From: Mesorhizobium sp. WSM2240
Lineage (GTDB): Bacteria; Pseudomonadota; Alphaproteobacteria; Rhizobiales; Rhizobiaceae
Reading direction: 5' to 3'
DNA length: 64,000 nt
NCBI RefSeq assembly: GCF_040438645.1
Contig: NZ_CP159253.1
Span: 4,323,501 to 4,387,500 of the forward strand
Shown here one piece after another: positions 60,083 through 64,000 of this stretch; position 1 is the stretch's first letter; every line of letters starts with the position of its first letter. The translations under genes were made by a program, and so were the position numbers. Below the pieces are notes generated by a model that worked only from the letters and a program-made list of their open reading frames with translations, was not told the origin of the DNA and did not search any database.

Positions 60083-60113
60083 TTGACCGGAAAAACTCCG
60101 GATCGATCAACTT
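60083..60113 (+). promoter_or_regulatory. candidate MerR-type promoter
   Basis: TTGACC (60083-60088) and CAACTT (60108-60113) are 19 bp apart, with the dyad CCGGA-AAAAC-TCCGG at 60087-60101. The spacing suits a MerR-type activator. The -10 box is weak. It is directly before the interrupted membrane-protein gene. Confidence 0.55.
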
Positions 60114-60150
60114 CCAACGCATGGAGGAAACCATGCAGATTCACAAGCTA

Positions 60151-61201
60151 GAGCATCTTCAATGAACGCGGAGTCGGTTTGAGGATTCACGCGGTCGGGT
60201 TTGTCTGATTCACTGCTCTTGGTGATTTGCAGGAGGTTGTGATGACGAGGAGCCTTAGCGGCGACCTTCGCGGTCGGGTGATTGCTGCGATTGAAGACGG
60301 GGTTTCGACGCGGGAGGCGGCGCGGCGCTTTCGGATCGGGATCTCGACGGCGGGGGCCTGGCATCGCCGCTATCGCGAGACCGGCGAGATGCAAGCACGC
60401 AAGCAAGGCCAGCCGTCGCGCTCGAAGCTCGATACGCACGAGGCTTTCATTCTCGCCCTGATCGAGGATGCGCCGGACATCACGCTTGCCGAGATCGGGG
60501 AGCGCCTTGCCGCCGAACTCGGCGTGCGTGCGGCACCCTCGACGGTTTGGCTGTTCCTCGACCGGCGCGGCATCACGTTCAAAAAAAGACGGCGCACGCC
60601 TCAGAGCAGCAGCGCCCCGATGTCCTGCGCCGCCGCATTGCCTGGTTCGACGGTCAGCTCGACCTCGACCCCGAAAGACTGATCTTCATCGATGAGACCG
60701 CGGCGTCCACGAAAATGGCCCGGTTACGTGGCAGGGCGCCATGTGGCGAGCGATGCCGGGCGGCCGTTCCACACGGCCATTGGAAGACAACCACGTTCAC
60801 CGCCGGTCTGCGGCTGGACGGCATGGCCGCGCCGATGCTGCTCGACGGCCCGATGAACGGTCCGGCGTTCCTGGCCTACGCCGAGCAAGTTCTCGCGCCC
60901 GAGCTTCGCCCCGACGATATCGTGATCATGGATAATTTGCCGGCCCACAGGATCAGCGGCGTGCGCGAGGCCATCGAGAAGGTCGGGGCGCGGCTCCTGT
61001 TCCTGCCGCCATACTCGCCGGACTTCAACCCGATCGAGATGGCCTTCTCCAAGCTCAAGGCCCTGCTCAGAAAGGCCGCTGCCAGAACCGTCGACGAACT
61101 CTGGTCCGTTGTCGCCGATTGCCTCGCAGCGTTCACCGCCCAGGAATGCCGGCACTACTTCGAGGCAGCAGGATATGACCCGGATTAAGTCGAATCTGCT
61201 C
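60151..61201 (+). mobile_element. IS630 family insertion sequence, 1051 bp
   Basis: The element is flanked by TA at 60149-60150 and 61202-61203, the target duplication of IS630/Tc1 elements. The ends begin GAGCATCTTC and, read from the other side, GAGCAGATTC, forming short imperfect inverted repeats. It contains one transposase coding sequence that needs a frameshift. Removing it restores the host gene exactly. Confidence 0.9.
60242..61188 (+). CDS. IS630 transposase made by -1 frameshift
   Basis: The first frame starts at ATG 60242 ([46 protein letters not shown]), an HTH domain, and leads to a run of seven A at 60581-60587. The -1 frame then gives [28 protein letters not shown] and the DDE domain: first Asp in [11 protein letters not shown], second in [11 protein letters not shown], Glu in [19 protein letters not shown]. 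The fused product is about 315 residues, as usual for IS630. Slippage on A7 is a known way for IS630 elements to join the frames. The zero frame alone ends at 60682. Confidence 0.88.
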
Positions 61202-61855
61202 TAAGCCCCGGGGAATGGGGCAAAACCATTGGAATCGGGATTGCGGTCGCAATCCTCACCGGCGCGATCATGTTCGCGGGCCTGAAGACGGGTATTTCCC
61301 CGCTTCCCAAACCGCTCGCCCTTGCCTTTGCCGAAACCATCTTTGGAACCAATCTCCCCCTCCCCGTGGGCATGATGTTCCATCTCGTCTGGGTAACTTT
61401 CTTCTCGGCGCTTTATGTGGTGCTCTTCCGGGACGCGCTCACATTCATGCGGGCCTTCTGGCTCGCCTTCGCGCTCTGGATTTCGGTGCTCGTGGTCTTT
61501 TTCCCGATCGTCGGCTGGGGCTTTCTCGGACTTGCCGTCACGCCCAAGCTGATCGCCGCCTCGGCCGTGTCGCACCTTCTCTTCGCCATTTTCCTGTGGG
61601 GCCTGTGCAAGATGAGCTTTAGAGAACGCGAAGAGACAGGCTTCAGGCACGGATCGCATGGCCACCCGGCGGGATAGATACCGTTCGCAGCACGGCAGCA
61701 CGGAGATTTGAGCCTTACCGCCACCGTGAATCCCGGGGCGAATGACTCGTCACCGACTTTATGCCGGCCGGCCGCAACGTCCCGCAGGGCTTCATTTCTT
61801 TGTCATCGCGGGTTGGATCGGCGGCGAGCCACAGATCCCCGCTTCTCCAAACGCA

Positions 61856-61884
61856 AAAACGGCCCGCACATGGCGGGCCGTTTT
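61856..61884 (-). terminator. terminator of the rRNA operon after tRNA-fMet
   Basis: The stem ACGGCCCGC / GCGGGCCGT with a 5-base loop lies 7 bp past the tRNA-fMet 3' end. On the minus strand it is followed by TTTTTGCG. This is a standard rho-independent terminator, ending the rrn operon. Confidence 0.85.
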
Positions 61885-61890
61885 CAAATT

Positions 61891-61967
<77 letters not shown>

Positions 61968-62017
61968 CCACCTTTTTCACGAGATGAACCCGCGAAACAT
62001 CGACCGGCCAAAACAAA

Positions 62018-62037
62018 GGGGCCGCATTGAGCGGCCC
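62018..62037 (-). terminator. terminator-like hairpin between 5S and tRNA-fMet
   Basis: On the minus strand GGGCCGC-TCAAT-GCGGCCC is followed by CTTTGTTTT. It lies between the 5S gene and tRNA-fMet. It may reduce read-through or be part of an RNase III processing structure. Confidence 0.5.
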
Positions 62038-62094
62038 GAAGTCCCGTTTTGGCGGGCCGCATCGGAAAGAGAAGATTTCAACATGCGCTTGGCA

Positions 62095-62212
62095 GACCTG
62101 GCAGCGACTTACTCTCCCGCGTCTTGAGACGAAGTACCATCAGCGCTGGAACGTTTCACGGCCGAGTTCGGAATGGGATCGGGTGCAGCCGCTCCGCCAT
62201 AACCACCAGGTC
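62095..62212 (-). rRNA. 5S ribosomal RNA
   Basis: The minus strand begins GACCTGGTGGTTATGGCGG, contains CCCATTCCGAACTCGGCCG and GGTACTTCGTCTCAAGACGC, and ends GTCGCTGCCAGGTC. These are conserved 5S elements, and the ends pair. Its position between 23S and tRNA-fMet agrees. End positions may vary by a few bases. Confidence 0.96.
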
Positions 62213-62308
62213 GGCAAAGAGCATGTTGTTTCGAGAAGCTGTTCTTGCGCCATCCGCCGGCTTTCCGGCGGGAACCATCGCATTCGCGATAGGCATTCGA
62301 AATGAGAA

Positions 62309-64000
<1,692 letters not shown>

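Larger units (their letters stand above)
60133..61677 (+). pseudogene. four-helix membrane protein gene interrupted by an IS630 element
   Basis: The gene begins with GGAGG-AAACC-ATG (ATG at 60133) and reads MQIHKL up to base 60150; after the insertion the same frame resumes at 61204 with SPGEWGKTIGIGIAVAILTG. Deleting the IS plus one TA copy gives one open frame of 163 residues with four membrane helices (about 13-32, 56-78, 84-108 and 115-136) and a His-containing tail. I do not recognise the family. By position it was controlled by the divergent MerR-type regulator and may be a metal transporter or related factor. In the present state only a fragment from an internal start such as ATG 61270 could be made. 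Confidence 0.85.

Overview
The window looks like chromosome from an alphaproteobacterium of the order Hyphomicrobiales, most like Mesorhizobium and its relatives. The grounds are the high GC content, long minus-strand operons with 4-bp ATGA-type overlaps, an rRNA operon ordered 23S-5S-tRNA-fMet, a PuuD-type urate oxidase with a cytochrome c tail, a RTX/GH16 glycanase of the ExsH type, and many short palindromic mosaic repeats of the kind common in rhizobia. No database search was possible; all assignments rest on motifs, order and family knowledge.

Layout. 1-5080: the end of a WD40 protein, a small secreted protein, a class III aminotransferase with a glutamine-synthetase-like ligase, and a UdgX-type uracil-DNA glycosylase. 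5385-7222: glycerate 2-kinase and a UPF0303 protein. 7351-20001: a large purine-catabolism island (guaD, puuD, LysR regulator, xdhABC, uraH, a puuE-uraD fusion, allE, allA, a deaminase) interrupted by a BrnT/BrnA-like toxin-antitoxin pair whose toxin lacks its N-terminus. It covers guanine to ureidoglycolate except allantoate amidohydrolase. 20172-27407: a CocE/NonD hydrolase and a dipeptide-type ABC transporter. 27448-27993: parD with a doubly frameshifted parE. 28011-30287: a phosphodiesterase-like protein and a secreted GH16 glycanase.

30926-39969: a seven-gene minus-strand operon under a divergent CdhR-like regulator. It encodes carnitine dehydrogenase, a dehydrocarnitine-cleaving BKACE enzyme, acyl-CoA dehydrogenase, an ADP-forming acyl-CoA synthetase, carnitinyl-CoA dehydratase, an alpha/beta hydrolase and an HD-domain protein with a diiron-oxygenase-like ligand set. 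Together these could convert gamma-butyrobetaine through CoA thioesters to carnitine and then to glycine betaine. 40416-43177: xylAB with a candidate operator. 43339-50033: TPR protein, LysE exporter, L,D-transpeptidase, GABA aminotransferase, PPi-type phosphofructokinase and an ion channel. 50345-53760: a copper-resistance operon (copA, cueR, DUF305) with a textbook 19-bp-spacer CueR promoter. 53938-58331: an RND efflux pair. 58357-61677: DUF429 protein, a MerR-type regulator and a divergent membrane-protein gene split by an IS630 element. 61856-64000: tRNA-fMet, 5S and the 3' part of 23S rRNA on the minus strand.

The most unusual signals are how short palindromic repeats and insertions have altered genes: a repeat has removed the stop codon of the acyl-CoA synthetase so that its frame runs 392 bp into caiD, similar repeats appear to code for extra residues inside that synthetase and inside XdhC, an IS630 sits exactly in codon 6 of a gene that can be rebuilt by excision, and two toxin genes are damaged. 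The HD-domain protein inside the carnitine operon is the best candidate for an undescribed enzyme.
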